A DNA stretch of 41,892 bases, taken from IMG/VR virus record IMGVR_UViG_3300042301_004079, positions 1-41,892 of that record. One strand, written 5' to 3'. A program made the position numbers and the translations under genes. Origin of the DNA: a virus. Under the pieces are notes generated by a model. It saw nothing but the letters and a program-made list of their open reading frames with translations, was not told where the DNA came from and ran no database searches. Position 1 is the first letter of the stretch; each line of letters opens with the position of its first letter. Positions 1 through 7,086 of the stretch are shown here, in pieces.

Positions 1-309
1 TTCCAGTTCTTGCTAAATACTGCTTCAATACACCAAAGGGTAATACGTTAATTAACGGATGTAAATCCTCCAACGTCCACTCCCCCAACGGCAACCCAAG
101 GTTCATTCCAATGGGTAGGTGGTAGTATCCATCGGGCATTTTGAAGGGTCTCTCGCACCGGTAAGCATACTGTACGGCTTGCCCTAAATGGTCGTTTAAC
201 GGATAGTTTGAGTTAAAATTCCCCCACTCCTCTTTTGTTATATTATGCCCATCTTCAAACGGACAAGGCTTCATCTTTAGTAACTCTTCAATCGTTGTTG
301 GGTTTGGCA
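1..309 (-). CDS. N-terminal part of phage protein, variant allele of 40928-41863 (cut by window edge)
   Basis: This reads from an ATG at 309 after an AAGGAGG Shine-Dalgarno and runs off the left edge after 103 codons. Its first 21 residues and its last 35 or so match the protein starting at 41863, but a block of about 32 residues between them differs while keeping the same length. Recognisable shared ends are MPNPTTIEELLK and KMPDGYYHLPIG. If the genome is circular this is the same locus as the right-end gene in a second sequence version; if not, it is a tandem paralogue. No function is recognised for this N-terminal part. It is the next gene after 312-569 in the minus-strand early operon. 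Confidence 0.8.
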
Positions 310-339
310 TCTTAGCCTCCTTGGTGTTCTAAAACTGTA
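1..339. repeat. Left terminal repeat (imperfect copy of 41554-41892)
   Basis: Bases 1-126 are identical to 41554-41679 and bases 255-339 are identical to 41808-41892; the middle is divergent but collinear and of equal length. The repeat reaches both window ends exactly, and base 340 onward completes the gene whose last codons end the window. This is what a circular or circularly permuted genome with a polymorphic patch would give. Confidence 0.85.
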
Positions 340-569
340 TCACAGGGGTTTCTTGGAGCAGAACCCGCTGTCTCTGAACCATCGTAAGTAATTGGGAAAT
401 AAACAAATTCATTAGTCCATAGGGTAAAAGGGATACCTCTTTCAAGCCCATAACCATCATCAAATTCAACGTCCAACTCATCTTCATTAAACGTATGGGC
501 TACTACATTATCAAAAGAATCGTTGTTATCCTGCATTGTTAATGTGATTAACTCACGCCATGTTGCCAT
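312..569 (-). CDS. Small acidic phage protein (85 aa), unknown function
   Basis: An 85-aa acidic protein that starts at ATG 569 behind a GGAGGGG Shine-Dalgarno lying in the end of the upstream gene. The C-terminal half has the pattern FTLWTNEFVYFPITYDG followed by a PRNP motif. That pattern resembles a family of small, uncharacterised phage early proteins I recall, but no function is established. It overlaps the end of 548-1033 and its own 3' end carries the Shine-Dalgarno of the next gene, so it is tightly built into the early operon. The start context ACCAATGGCAAC is shared with the gene at 5214-5633. Confidence 0.75.
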   Translation of the reverse strand: MATWRELITLTMQDNNDSFDNVVAHTFNEDELDVEFDDGYGLERGIPFTLWTNEFVYFPITYDGSETAGSAPRNPCDTVLEHQGG

Positions 570-1033
570 TGGTTAGCCCCTCCATTTGCATAACTTAAAA
601 ACATCTTTTCAGAAGCGCCGAACAGTTTAGCCATTTTCCGTATTAGTTCTACAGTGGGTAAAGCATAGCCATTTTCGTAACAGTTGTATTCTTCCACTGT
701 AATACCTAGAACATAAGCCACTTCTTCTTGTGTCCATTCTTCACACTTACGATGACAATGGATAGCATCGGCAATGGTTAGTTTTTTATCTAAATCCCTA
801 ATTAGCATTAGCTTACATTTTTTTCTAAAGGAAGCGATTATTAGATAACCCGCACATCCTAAATTAAAAATAGCATTGGTAATTAAGTAGCCTTTTGTTG
901 TTGTTCCAATGCTTACCCATGTCCATGTTTTAAAAAGTGCCATCAAGTTAATGCCGGCATAAGCGATAAAGCAAATAATTATACAAACACCAAGAACTAC
1001 ATCTAAAAAATCATTAACGGCTTTAAGAGACAT
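548..1033 (-). CDS. Membrane-anchored XRE-type helix-turn-helix protein
   Basis: A 161-aa protein with two hydrophobic segments in its N-terminal half (about residues 8-33 and 50-68), then a basic stretch, then a helix-turn-helix of the XRE/Cro type (about residues 97-148). The HTH has the recognisable pattern WTQEEVAYVLGITVEEYNCY followed by an ENG turn and PTVELIRKMAKLF. The topology suggests a DNA-binding domain tethered to the inner membrane. The ATG overlaps the stop of the resolvase gene upstream, and GTAGG lies at Shine-Dalgarno distance. XRE proteins usually regulate transcription; membrane tethering could link DNA or promoters to the membrane, or the domain may bind a protein instead. 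Function beyond this is inference. Confidence 0.8.
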   Translation of the reverse strand: MSLKAVNDFLDVVLGVCIIICFIAYAGINLMALFKTWTWVSIGTTTKGYLITNAIFNLGCAGYLIIASFRKKCKLMLIRDLDKKLTIADAIHCHRKCEEWTQEEVAYVLGITVEEYNCYENGYALPTVELIRKMAKLFGASEKMFLSYANGGANQWQHGVS

Positions 1034-1596
1034 TACTTACCTACTTTCTTTTTCTTCAGCTTCTTAACTTTCGGCAACCGTTTTTCGTCGCCTTGGAACA
1101 ACCAAGCATAAGCACCACACAGGGCATCGGCGTGATTGTGATCCTTAACGCTTTTAAGATTCCACTTTTCCAAGGCAGCTTGTATCATTTCTTCCTTACT
1201 AGCCTTGCTATTAAACGTACAAATTTCTTTTATTTTCTGAACATCTTGTTCATAAATTTTAAGGTTGTTTTGAATGCTTATTTTTTCTAGCATCATTCTT
1301 CCCCAACCCATTGTTTGTTGGGTTTTTCCAGACCTTTGTGTGAAATTTGTTATAGATTCAATTACAATTTCTTCAATGAGTGGATATTTTTTTAGAATGC
1401 TTAAAATATCTTCTTCAATACATGAAACCCTTATAAAAGGAGCATCTTTTGCAATGGTGGTAATAATCCCGTGGGCGAATAACTTACCATTAACACCATA
1501 CCCCACGGCGTGTTCAGGGTCGTTGTTAATGACCGCCCAGCCCACCGTAGTGGTGGACTGGTCTAACACAAGGGAGTGGATAATTTTATTTTCCAT
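1033..1596 (-). CDS. RuvC-like Holliday junction resolvase
   Basis: A 187-aa RNase H-fold nuclease of the RuvC type. The acidic residues expected for metal binding are visible: D12 in VLDQSTTTVGWA, E80 in EIVIES, and D157 in the HNHADALCGAY helix. RuvC family enzymes cut four-way DNA junctions; phages use them to resolve recombination intermediates and debranch DNA before packaging. An upstream ATG at 1608 is in frame, but ATG 1596 has the better spaced GAGG Shine-Dalgarno. It overlaps the coiled-coil gene upstream and abuts the XRE gene downstream. With the DEDDh exonuclease and RecE-like nuclease it forms the recombination module. The C-terminus is strongly basic (lysine-rich). Confidence 0.85.
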   Translation of the reverse strand: MENKIIHSLVLDQSTTTVGWAVINNDPEHAVGYGVNGKLFAHGIITTIAKDAPFIRVSCIEEDILSILKKYPLIEEIVIESITNFTQRSGKTQQTMGWGRMMLEKISIQNNLKIYEQDVQKIKEICTFNSKASKEEMIQAALEKWNLKSVKDHNHADALCGAYAWLFQGDEKRLPKVKKLKKKKVGK

Positions 1597-2014
1597 CCAA
1601 CACCTCATTGTTTTCTAGCTCATTTTCTTCTGGTTCGTAGTCATCCAAAGAAAGGTTGTCGTCGTTTTCTTCTTCTGAAATCTCATCTATGGTTAACGAA
1701 AGATTAATACGCTGTTGCCCAACCTTTAAATCGTGCAAAATATCATCACGTTTTTTCTCAAGGAATTTAAGCGTATCTTTTTCAATAGCGATAAGGTGCT
1801 TGTACCCATCGATTTTACCTTCAATCTCTTGAATCTCAAGGGATGTTTGAACAAGCTCTTCGGAGGTTTCCTGTCGGCTCTGCACACCTAAATCAAGCTG
1901 TTGGTACTGCTTGGTTAGCTCGTTTGACTCTTGCGGTGCGTCAGCTTCCGTATTCTCGGTAGCATCAGCTTCAGGAATAATCATTTCTTCTTCGATAACG
2001 GCTTTAATTGCCAT
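1586..2014 (-). CDS. Acidic coiled-coil protein, unknown function
   Basis: A 142-aa, very acidic protein. Residues about 30-100 are predicted by eye to be one long helix with heptad-like spacing (ELTKQYQQLDLGVQSRQE and following, then IEGKIDGYKHLIAIEKDTL). Both ends are Asp/Glu-rich, with a run of DDNLSLDDYEPEENELENN near the C-terminus. No catalytic motif is visible. It lies between the exonuclease and the resolvase and overlaps the latter, so a scaffold or accessory role in recombination is possible but unproven. Confidence 0.75.
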   Translation of the reverse strand: MAIKAVIEEEMIIPEADATENTEADAPQESNELTKQYQQLDLGVQSRQETSEELVQTSLEIQEIEGKIDGYKHLIAIEKDTLKFLEKKRDDILHDLKVGQQRINLSLTIDEISEEENDDNLSLDDYEPEENELENNEVLDGK

Positions 2015-2029
2015 GGTAGTGGGTTCTTT

Positions 2030-2755
2030 CTAAACAACTTCGGTAACTTCAAAGCCTGCCAACGTGGCACGCTCTCGTTCTGCTTGAAGGTCTAATTCCT
2101 TGATGGTCTTAGTCCAAATTCTTTTTTCAGGATTCCAGCCGTACCCTATGGCTTTGGCTAGGTCTTTTTGCTCAATGGAAACCATTGCTCGCAAAGTAAC
2201 GCTAGGGCTACAAGAACGTTCAAGCACTTTATCAAACGGGTAACACTTCAATACATCCAACATTACTACAACGTCAAACATAGCACGGTGCATATGAGGA
2301 TACGGCACTGAATGCTTTAAAGAAAGACGTTCCAAGTCTTTGTGTTTTTGGTGTGGGCTATAGGGTAAATCCGTCATCGTATCGATTAACGGCATGGTCA
2401 ACAGTGGGCTTGTCGGCACATGGTGCAACAACCACTCTTTTTCAAAATCAGCATTGTGGGCAACGATACAATCTGCTCTTAATGCTAATTTATGAACATA
2501 CGCAAAAGCTTGTCCTAAAGAACTGCCGTGGTTCAACAGTATTTCTGGATGGATACCAGATAAATAAATAAGCTCATCTGGCACTACCCAGCCCCTACCT
2601 TGAGAATCAGGCGTGGCATCATTAACCAGTAACCCCATCGGGTTAAACAACATTTGCGTTTCGGTGTCGTACAGGGCAATACCTACCTCTGTGATATGCC
2701 CTAGTTTTGGGTCAAGTCCTGTGGTTTCTAGGTCGATACCTAGTAGGATGGGCAT
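2030..2755 (-). CDS. DnaQ-like DEDDh 3'-5' exonuclease
   Basis: A 241-aa exonuclease of the DnaQ/epsilon superfamily. All three Exo motifs are present: D8 and E10 in GIDLETTG, D103 in AHNADFEKEW, and H156 with D161 in HRAMFDV, so it is the DEDDh subtype. Such enzymes remove nucleotides 3' to 5' from DNA, for proofreading or end processing. The final 50 residues (from about 190) form an extra region with KDLAKAIGYGWNPEKRIW, which may bind DNA or a partner. Its ATG overlaps the stop of the 303-aa gene (TAATG), so the two are translationally coupled. It probably serves the phage recombination/replication module. Confidence 0.88.
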   Translation of the reverse strand: MPILLGIDLETTGLDPKLGHITEVGIALYDTETQMLFNPMGLLVNDATPDSQGRGWVVPDELIYLSGIHPEILLNHGSSLGQAFAYVHKLALRADCIVAHNADFEKEWLLHHVPTSPLLTMPLIDTMTDLPYSPHQKHKDLERLSLKHSVPYPHMHRAMFDVVVMLDVLKCYPFDKVLERSCSPSVTLRAMVSIEQKDLAKAIGYGWNPEKRIWTKTIKELDLQAERERATLAGFEVTEVV

Positions 2756-3666
2756 TACTCTACTACCTTTTGCTGAACAGGGGCAGGAACGGCTTTGCTT
2801 AGCAAGCCTTGGGAATCTTGGCTAATTACGGTTGAAGCCGACGAATCAAACCAATCAGCAACTTGTGTGTGCCCTTCTTTAATTGATGCGTGAATGTCTC
2901 TAAGCTCGTTAATGTCATCCACGCCAGCTTGTTCGATTTTCTTCCCTATTTTGGCTTCAATCATCACTCGAGAAACGCCCATCGCATTAAACGCCATCGG
3001 CAACTTTTCGATAGACTGCTTTAATTGTGCGGGCGACATTTGTTTTTTAGTTATTTCTATTTGCTCTATGGCGAGTTCTATCACATCAGGGGGAACGACT
3101 TTGAAAATGTTTGAACGCAACCTTCTAGCCCCTTCATTAGCGGTTATTTCGTAAATATCACGTGGACTTGTCAACTTTACTATGCCTTTTGTTTTGGTTT
3201 CCCGAACGTGCCAAACCGTAAACTCTTGCGTCGTTCTTGTCATCGTCTCTAGGTCTTGAGAGTAAACCTGCATTTCACTGTAGCCTTTACCGCCAGTTTC
3301 AGGAGAGCCTTCACGCCGTGATAGCTCCTTAATCCCGTAGCTTAAATTTCCCCAGCATCTGGCAATCTCTTGAGCCAGCTTAATGCTTGCACCTTTAATG
3401 TTTTCACCCCCACCCTTAGGGTAAGAGTACAAAGCACCTTGTGCAAAACTAGGTCGTCTGCAAGACTCAAGAATCTTTTCAATCGCTTTTTTCTCGTCTC
3501 TAGGGAAGTTTTTAGCCATAACCATAGAGGCTTGAACCTCTGCTATAGCTCTACTACTCTCAACAACAGAAGCACTAGCAGTAATGCTTTCGTCTCTTTG
3601 CACTATTGCAAAGGGATTGGCTACTTGTTCAACAGCAATGCCTGTATCATTGATAATTTCAGTCAT
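2755..3666 (-). CDS. Recombination-module protein, candidate DNA-annealing partner of the PD-(D/E)XK nuclease
   Basis: A 303-aa protein that resembles an uncharacterised family common next to RecE-like nucleases in phages. Recognisable segments are EVQASMVMAKNFPRDEKKA, then YPKGGGENIKGASIKLAQ with CWGNL, then LTSPRDIYEITANEGARRL. No RecT, Erf or Redbeta signature is obvious to me. Its place directly after the RecE-like gene is where a single-strand annealing protein is usually found, so that role is an inference from position. It overlaps the exonuclease gene downstream by one base (TAATG). The Shine-Dalgarno AGAAGG lies just upstream of ATG 3666. Confidence 0.7.
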   Translation of the reverse strand: MTEIINDTGIAVEQVANPFAIVQRDESITASASVVESSRAIAEVQASMVMAKNFPRDEKKAIEKILESCRRPSFAQGALYSYPKGGGENIKGASIKLAQEIARCWGNLSYGIKELSRREGSPETGGKGYSEMQVYSQDLETMTRTTQEFTVWHVRETKTKGIVKLTSPRDIYEITANEGARRLRSNIFKVVPPDVIELAIEQIEITKKQMSPAQLKQSIEKLPMAFNAMGVSRVMIEAKIGKKIEQAGVDDINELRDIHASIKEGHTQVADWFDSSASTVISQDSQGLLSKAVPAPVQQKVVE

Positions 3667-3670
3667 TTGA

Positions 3671-4492
3671 TTAACCTTCTTTCTTGGTCATCCAGTAAGG
3701 GGGTAACATATCTTTTATTTCTTCGCTGTAACCGTTCCAAATGCCTGTTTTTTTACATTCGTTGTAAATAACAAGCCCTTTTTTGTAACCGTCGAGTGAA
3801 GCCTTTCTGCCATGCCTTGCTAACTCTGGCGTGCATCTAAACGTGTTCACGCCATAGGGGGCTTTTTTCTCAACTACAACCCAGATGTAGGCCTCCGCAG
3901 GCTTGCCAAAAACGGCTTGATACCCATCTAGTGCCATAGCGGCCTGTAAATGATAACCATAGCTAGCGATAGATGCCTGAAAGCCTTTGTCCCTTGCGTC
4001 TTCCGTTGTTTTCAAATCAAATAAAATGCCTTGGTCTTCCCACAGCCAGTCGGGTCTTGATTTGCAATTAACACCAGTGTCTGCATCCGTCCAAAACAAG
4101 GAGGCTTCGGGTTTCCCTAATTGAGGCATTAGCTTAGCGTTGGCGTGGCTCATAATGGCTTCTGCTAATGCTGAAAACTCCATATAAACTTCTCGCTTAA
4201 CAGGAATAAGTCCAGCCTCTTCAGCCTCTTGTTTAAATAGCTTCCCTTCTTTTGTTTTGTAATCAATGCCATCCTTTTGAGCAATAAAGTATTTTTCATT
4301 CAACAAATGAGGCTCTAAAACCAGCGTGTGAATCAGCTTCCCATCTTTAAAGGCTTGGCTTTCAACGCCTTTATCATCCATCAATACCTTTGCGTGTGCC
4401 GGTGAGTGGCTTAATAGCTTGCGGATGACGGTAGAACTAGCGGCATCAGTAGCAAGGTAATCTTCCATTGATAAACCGTACTTAACTGGCAT
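3671..4492 (-). CDS. RecE-like PD-(D/E)XK exonuclease
   Basis: A 273-aa protein with the features of the RecE/YqaJ-like PD-(D/E)XK phage exonucleases. Early residues include a SSTVIRKLLSHSPAHAKV motif typical of the family N-terminus and a KDGKLIHTLVLEP segment. The catalytic core is CKSRPDWLWEDQ with ILFDLKTTEDA (D...D-x-K), followed by a QAAMALDGY helix with the family's glutamine and tyrosine. Such enzymes degrade one DNA strand 5' to 3' to expose single strands for annealing. The start overlaps the end of 4482-4751. The gene immediately downstream is the presumed annealing partner. Confidence 0.85.
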   Translation of the reverse strand: MPVKYGLSMEDYLATDAASSTVIRKLLSHSPAHAKVLMDDKGVESQAFKDGKLIHTLVLEPHLLNEKYFIAQKDGIDYKTKEGKLFKQEAEEAGLIPVKREVYMEFSALAEAIMSHANAKLMPQLGKPEASLFWTDADTGVNCKSRPDWLWEDQGILFDLKTTEDARDKGFQASIASYGYHLQAAMALDGYQAVFGKPAEAYIWVVVEKKAPYGVNTFRCTPELARHGRKASLDGYKKGLVIYNECKKTGIWNGYSEEIKDMLPPYWMTKKEG

Positions 4493-4751
4493 CGTCTACC
4501 ACCTCCTCAAGCACCTCAATCTTGCCAAGGCTTTTCAAGTCCTTGTATTTAGATACAAGGTGGGTGTTGTTTTTTGCGTTGAACCGCACTTTGCTTCTAA
4601 GTCCTGCAAGTAAGTTATAATATTTGCCTTTTTGATGCTTTCCGTTTTTATCGACAAAACCGCTAGAAGCTCTAATTAAATGAGGCGAAAACCCACTCGC
4701 TAAATCTTCTAGAACTGATTGTTCTAGCCGGGTTATTTTAATTGTTTCCAT
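4482..4751 (-). CDS. Small LuxR/GerE-like helix-turn-helix protein
   Basis: An 89-aa basic protein. The pattern TRLEQSVLEDLASGFSPHLI, an intervening loop, then YNLLAGLRSKVRFNAKNNTH is reminiscent of the GerE/LuxR-type helix-turn-helix with its C-terminal KL..KLG..NR helix. I see this by eye only, and the inserted loop (FVDKNGKHQKGK) is longer than usual. It overlaps both neighbours, so it is co-translated with the recombination genes. A DNA-binding regulatory or accessory role is likely; the target is unknown. Confidence 0.65.
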   Translation of the reverse strand: METIKITRLEQSVLEDLASGFSPHLIRASSGFVDKNGKHQKGKYYNLLAGLRSKVRFNAKNNTHLVSKYKDLKSLGKIEVLEEVVDDAS

Positions 4752-5106
4752 AACGTTTCTTCTTTCTAAATAAACGGCTTAACTCGTTTTTAACACGGGT
4801 AAAAAGCCCACCTTTGGGTAGTTCCGCAAAATAAGACTTGTAAACATGAGCTACGGTTTCCTGATGATTGTTAGCTTGTGCTTCAAGCACAGAAATAGCC
4901 TGTTGTCTGCCCTTCATAAACATAGAGATATTAGAGAAAAACTCAAAAGCCTCTTGACTATCTTCCAAAATTTCCATTGAAACCGTTGAAACCGTTCGCT
5001 TTGTTAATTCCAAAGCGGTTAATGGTGGCAAATTTTCGGATAAATCAGAGTAAATCCAAAGAGTATTCTCAAAGCCTTGTTCGTAGTAGTTTTTCACCGT
5101 TGGCAT
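4738..5106 (-). CDS. Hypothetical early protein (122 aa)
   Basis: A 122-aa, largely helical protein with a basic C-terminal tail (RVKNELSRLFRKKKRYGNN). It has no motif that I recognise. The ATG at 5106 is preceded by GAAAGGGGG at good distance. It is the first gene after the terminator at 5157-5181, so its expression depends on readthrough or antitermination of that signal. Confidence 0.7.
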   Translation of the reverse strand: MPTVKNYYEQGFENTLWIYSDLSENLPPLTALELTKRTVSTVSMEILEDSQEAFEFFSNISMFMKGRQQAISVLEAQANNHQETVAHVYKSYFAELPKGGLFTRVKNELSRLFRKKKRYGNN

Positions 5107-5156
5107 ATCCGCCCCCTTTCTTCTTTTTGCAATTTTCTAACGGGTGAAAACTGCAT

Positions 5157-5181
5157 AAAAAAGGCTAGCGTTCGGCTAGCC
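5157..5181 (-). terminator. Rho-independent terminator within the early operon
   Basis: On the minus strand a perfect 7-bp stem GGCTAGC/GCTAGCC with a 5-nt loop is followed by six T. It lies between 5214-5633 and 4738-5106 although both are early minus-strand genes and no promoter is evident in the short gap. Partial termination or antitermination (see the boxA-like site at 7317-7363) would explain this. Confidence 0.85.
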
Positions 5182-5213
5182 ATAAGGGAATAGAGATAAC
5201 GTGGGATTAGAAA

Positions 5214-5633
5214 CTAACTTTTTTTAACAATAACCATTTCCGCTGGAAGCACAACGGCAACGTCTTTTTGGTCGCCGTATAAAACAATAGGAGAAAAACC
5301 AAGCTCCCAAGCTCCTGTTGGGAACATTTCGCAAGGTTGTATAAACTCACGCCAACGCACTTTGCGAAAAACATGTTTGCCGTCTTCATCACGGCATAGG
5401 ACTTGCATCTTGTTTTTTAGATCACCCACGGGTAAAAAATCGTGAAACCGTGCGTAATTGCTAGGGGGATTGTAAGCATCCTCCCCCAACGCGTTAACAA
5501 CCATGTTGTCTTCATCAAGCTGAAACTGTTTTCCGTCTTGGCACCCGCACTCATTACCCGGGTGAAATTCACACCTGAAATCTGAATCAGGGGGGCTTAA
5601 AACGTATCTCTCAAGCTCTGCTACGGTTGCCAT
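5214..5633 (-). CDS. Hypothetical early protein (139 aa)
   Basis: A 139-aa protein. The N-terminal part contains four cysteine/histidine residues close together (FRCEFHPGNECGC), which may bind a metal. The C-terminal part has a VRWREFIQPCEMFPTGAWEL segment and ends in a hydrophobic strand, AVVLPAEMVIVKK. No family is recognised. ATG 5633 follows AAAGG in the end of the 58-aa membrane gene and shares the ACCAATGGCAAC start context with the gene at 312-569. Confidence 0.7.
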   Translation of the reverse strand: MATVAELERYVLSPPDSDFRCEFHPGNECGCQDGKQFQLDEDNMVVNALGEDAYNPPSNYARFHDFLPVGDLKNKMQVLCRDEDGKHVFRKVRWREFIQPCEMFPTGAWELGFSPIVLYGDQKDVAVVLPAEMVIVKKS

Positions 5634-5636
5634 TGG

Positions 5637-5813
5637 TTAATTACCTTTCTCAAGAATAAGCGAAAGAATAAACGAAAAAAGCAAACAAAAACCAGTGTCG
5701 ATATGGGCTTGAAGAACATCCGCTTTAAATAAAAACACTTCACCATAAGCAATAAAATGGTATGCAAACATTGTTAATACTAACAATGATAAATGAAGCA
5801 AAAAGTTTAGCAT
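5637..5813 (-). CDS. Small membrane protein (58 aa)
   Basis: A 58-codon reading frame that fills the gap between 5817-6002 and 5214-5633. The product begins MLNFLLHLSLLVLTMFAYHF, has a short middle with acidic and basic residues (FKADVLQAHIDTG), and ends in a second hydrophobic stretch (FCLLFSFILSLILEKGN). Two membrane helices are likely. It is placed 3 bases after the previous stop and supplies the Shine-Dalgarno of the next gene. The function is unknown. Confidence 0.65.
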   Translation of the reverse strand: MLNFLLHLSLLVLTMFAYHFIAYGEVFLFKADVLQAHIDTGFCLLFSFILSLILEKGN

Positions 5814-5816
5814 TTG

Positions 5817-6002
5817 TTAGACCTCCATAAAAAATCTTGTATCAACGGTATTTTTATACGGGGAATGCGTTGCCCAAAAATAAGGCAATGGGCAACGGTT
5901 TTCTGGTGGAACGTTTGGCAATGAATTAAAACTGATGCAATACTCATGCGGTTGTTTTTTGCAAAACGCTTCAACAATAATTTGTAACGGTGATTTACCC
6001 AT
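5817..6002 (-). CDS. Hypothetical early protein (61 aa)
   Basis: The best start is ATG 6002, inside the end of the previous gene; longer frames further upstream lack a Shine-Dalgarno. The 61-aa product has three cysteines and several prolines (FCKKQPHEYC, NVPPENRCPLP). No family is recognised. It overlaps 5995-6183 by 8 bases, so it is co-translated with it. Confidence 0.6.
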   Translation of the reverse strand: MGKSPLQIIVEAFCKKQPHEYCISFNSLPNVPPENRCPLPYFWATHSPYKNTVDTRFFMEV

Positions 6003-6183
6003 GAGCAACCTCTTTCTTTTCAATAACCTTAAATTCATTTGCAAACGGATGAGCTTTAAATGTGCGAACATTGGCATAATGCTTGGCTTTAAAGCCGTCT
6101 ATCGCATCGTTTACCGTTTTGGCGTAAACATCTGCAATAGTGGTAGTACCATTGGTAGTATGGGTTACTTCGTACGTTTTCAT
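5995..6183 (-). CDS. Hypothetical early protein (62 aa)
   Basis: ATG 6183 overlaps the stop of the 42-aa membrane gene (TAATG) and follows a GGGGG tract. The product MKTYEVTHTTNGTTTIADVY... contains a helix with DAIDGFKAKHY and ends in charged residues. It resembles small beta-alpha fold phage proteins, but I cannot assign a family. Confidence 0.65.
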   Translation of the reverse strand: MKTYEVTHTTNGTTTIADVYAKTVNDAIDGFKAKHYANVRTFKAHPFANEFKVIEKKEVAHG

Positions 6184-6311
6184 TAGTAGCCCCCTGTCCA
6201 TGACCAAGCAGTAAGGAACAGAATAACCCCGAATATAAGCCCCATGTACAGGCCCTGCCCTACCGTCATTGCCTCGGTAATATCCGTTCGGAATTGTGAT
6301 TTTGCTTTCAT
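6183..6311 (-). CDS. Very small membrane protein (42 aa)
   Basis: The frame between 6311 and 6183 encodes a positively charged N-terminus (MKAKSQFRTDITEAM) and one hydrophobic segment (GLYMGLIFGVILFLTAW). Stop and start overlap with the next gene (TAATG), and AGGTG lies before the ATG. The overlap with both neighbours supports a real gene despite its size. The function is unknown. Confidence 0.55.
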   Translation of the reverse strand: MKAKSQFRTDITEAMTVGQGLYMGLIFGVILFLTAWSWTGGY

Positions 6312-6318
6312 GTGGCAC

Positions 6319-6501
6319 CTAACCCAACCAAGAACGCTTGTTCTGGTCGTCTTTCTGTGTAGTTTGCCCGAACACTGTTTTAACCACGCTATTTAGCGGT
6401 GATGGTATTGTAGGCGGTGTTGTAAATGGCTTGTTAGCTCCTTTGTTCTTTGGAACAGGAGGCTTGGTAACGTGTGGCTTAGAATTGTGTGGTAGTTTCA
6501 T
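6319..6501 (-). CDS. Proline-rich small protein (60 aa)
   Basis: Start at ATG 6501 with GGGGG upstream; an earlier frame start at 6519 is less well supported. The product is rich in Lys, Pro and Thr (KPHVTKPPVPKNKGANKPFT, TPPTIPSPLN) and looks largely disordered. No function is recognised. It overlaps the end of 6479-6664. Confidence 0.55.
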   Translation of the reverse strand: MKLPHNSKPHVTKPPVPKNKGANKPFTTPPTIPSPLNSVVKTVFGQTTQKDDQNKRSWLG

Positions 6502-6664
6502 CTTGAACCCCCATAACATCGTTAAGTAAACGGCTCATCGCATCATATGACCACTGCGTCGGGTCTTTAATAATAGTTGTTTGCTTTATATCTCTAACAT
6601 CTCGGCTTTCAAAAACATTAAAGCCTGTTTCAGATGGAACTTGAACCACGGTTGTTTTAGTCAT
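6479..6664 (-). CDS. First gene of the early operon (61 aa), unknown function
   Basis: A 61-aa protein starting at ATG 6664 behind AGAAAGGG. It is the first protein gene after the long leader. The product has a beta-rich N-terminus (TKTTVVQVPSETGFNVF) and a helical C-terminus (WSYDAMSRLLNDVMG). No family is recognised. Its Shine-Dalgarno lies right behind a terminator-like hairpin (6679-6706), so its expression is likely controlled by readthrough of the leader. Confidence 0.7.
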   Translation of the reverse strand: MTKTTVVQVPSETGFNVFESRDVRDIKQTTIIKDPTQWSYDAMSRLLNDVMGVQDETTTQF

Positions 6665-6678
6665 TGGATACCCTTTCT

Positions 6679-6706
6679 AAAGAAAACCACGGCTGTTACA
6701 CCGTGG
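6679..6706 (-). terminator. Terminator-like hairpin just before the first early gene
   Basis: On the minus strand CCACGG/CCGTGG (6 bp, 8-nt loop) is followed by TTTTCTTT and then the Shine-Dalgarno of 6479-6664. It could end a leader-only RNA and leave limited readthrough, or act as an attenuator. Confidence 0.55.
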
Positions 6707-6883
6707 GCGTTTTGCTTGTCATTATTCATTCCGCAAGGTTTCCCCTGCCTACAAAGCACCGTATGCCCTGTAGGCAAGGTTGCAACGGTTAGCAAAGCCG
6801 TTACAAAATTACCTGTTAATGTGGTCGTGTATTAACACCACGCTTACACCGTCTTGACTATTATTGATATGTAAGTAGGCTCA

Positions 6884-6897
6884 TTTCCTCGAGGAAA
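6884..6897. repeat. 14-bp perfect palindrome inside a larger inverted repeat
   Basis: TTTCCTCGAGGAAA is a perfect palindrome. It sits next to an 8-bp inverted repeat (6855-6862 and 6897-6904), so in RNA it would lie within or compete with a longer hairpin. Confidence 0.6.
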
Positions 6898-6921
6898 ATA
6901 GTCATCACTTGGCAGTCGTTA

Positions 6922-7086
6922 CCTCCTGCCTAAAGCACTCTCTACTCATTGCCTCTAGTCTAACAATGGGTAACAACTGATTATAAGTTCTATTTTGAAA
7001 TGGTAACGCTCCATTCTTATAATCGGGCTTAAGGTTGCTCACTAGAAAGTAACACGAAGCCCTGTTTGAGTGCTTTAGGCAAGAGG
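6922..7086 (-). ncRNA. 165-nt multi-arm structural element closed by a 19-bp stem
   Basis: The closing stem pairs 6922-6940 with 7068-7086, 18 of 19 positions matching; the exception is a C-A on the plus strand, which is a G-U pair on the minus strand. Inside are three arms in series: 6945-6951/6964-6970, 6979-6987/7016-7024 (9 bp perfect, carrying an inner 5-bp hairpin), and 7025-7030/7057-7062 (carrying an inner 6-bp hairpin 7034-7039/7048-7053). Together they form a four-way junction. No coding capacity is seen. Confidence 0.7.

Noticed and set aside
1-339. Diversity-generating retroelement variable region
   Set aside because: No reverse transcriptase gene or template repeat is present, and the changes are not limited to adenine positions; allelic exchange explains the divergence better.
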